DNA of 64,000 bases, from contig CBDFNK010000008.1 in assembly GCA_965250205.1 (NCBI GenBank), positions 1 to 64,000 on the forward strand, written 5' to 3'. Positions 63,747 to 64,000 of this stretch are shown in pieces. Made by a program: the position numbers and the translations under genes. Source of the DNA: JAHZKN01 sp965250205 (GTDB lineage Bacteria > Pseudomonadota > Alphaproteobacteria > Rhizobiales > Hyphomicrobiaceae). The notes below the pieces were generated by a model, which was not told where the DNA came from, did no database searches, and worked only from the letters and a program-made list of their open reading frames with translations. Position 1 is the first letter of the stretch. Each line of letters opens with the position of its first letter.

Positions 63747-64000
63747 ATGGACGGGCAGGACCTCCATCTGACAAAGCAGACGAGGCAAGACTTTGGTGAA
63801 CATCTGGCGCCTGGTGCGCGCAACCCTGCCCCCTATGAAGCAGGTGCCGGTCACTTGCGCGGTCGCCAGATTGCAGAAGCGGAGTGTCCAACCCGTAGTC
63901 CGTTTCAGCGCGACAGAGACCGCGTGCTGCATTCAACGGCGTTTCGTCGTCTGACCCATAAAACTCAGGTATTCATCTATCATGAAGGCGATCACTACCG
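63747..64000 (+). CDS. dgt: deoxyguanosinetriphosphate triphosphohydrolase, N-terminal part
   Basis: 85 residues before the window edge. SPFQRDRDRVLHSTAFRRLTHKTQVF is the typical Dgt N-terminal motif ahead of the HD domain. Hydrolyses dGTP to deoxyguanosine and tripolyphosphate. AAGGAC lies about 12 nt upstream of the ATG, a wide spacing. Divergent from erpA. Confidence 0.92.
   Translation, partial: MDGQDLHLTKQTRQDFGEHLAPGARNPAPYEAGAGHLRGRQIAEAECPTRSPFQRDRDRVLHSTAFRRLTHKTQVFIYHEGDHY

Overview
The window is a chromosomal segment of an alphaproteobacterium, most likely of the order Hyphomicrobiales (Rhizobiales). The evidence is gene order and gene type: rpoZ-rsh-DUF2062-pdxJ, a MarR regulator of LdtR type beside an L,D-transpeptidase, glyA-nrdR-ribD-ribE-ribB-ribH-nusB-thiL, PCMT-tolC-PopZ/DUF2497-valS, and xth/erpA/dgt. 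It also carries a 5-aminolevulinate synthase (Shemin pathway) and a HemB that lacks the zinc-site cysteines. No genus can be named from the sequence alone.

Layout. 1-9567 (minus): one giant modular surface or secreted adhesin (LEPR motif, DUF4347, choice-of-anchor L, thrombospondin-3 repeats, 5-bladed propeller modules). It runs off the left edge, and its frame is broken near 4230-4440 where internal repeats are scrambled. 10532-14302: envelope cluster of an OmpA/BON-like protein, a 36-residue membrane peptide and a membrane-anchored helix-hairpin-helix protein. 14347-20637: alpha/beta hydrolase, lytic transglycosylase, dapA, smpB, family-5 uracil-DNA glycosylase, NYN protein. 21368-25630: rpoZ, rsh (ppGpp), DUF2062, pdxJ. 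A structured segment ending in an intrinsic terminator upstream of rpoZ may be a small RNA.

25667-27645 is an insertion-sequence cluster. It holds an internally deleted IS5-family element, a decayed IS630 element, and an IS1595-family element inserted in that IS630 with an 8-bp target duplication. 27757-44492 is mostly housekeeping: hemB, an extensin-like protein, 3-hydroxyisobutyryl-CoA hydrolase, ldtR-ldtP, hemA, glyA, nrdR, the riboflavin operon with nusB and thiL, and a second L,D-transpeptidase. 44795-46778 is a 2-kb genomic island bounded by a 16-bp direct repeat of the tRNA-Asn 3' end; it carries a RhuM-family gene and a small unknown gene. After tRNA-Asn and tRNA-Cys come a PCMT-family methyltransferase, tolC, two tandem PopZ-like (DUF2497) genes, valS, an M48 peptidase, a YjgN/DUF898 membrane protein, ilvD, a Sel1-type repeat protein, xth, erpA, and the start of dgt at the right edge.

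Four copies of a 117-160 bp palindromic intergenic repeat (27642, 33583, 44572, 63479) end in CTAG-like sequence. One end closely resembles the terminus of the resident IS630, so they look like a MITE family. Two copies supply the stop codon of the adjacent gene (hemB and ldtP).
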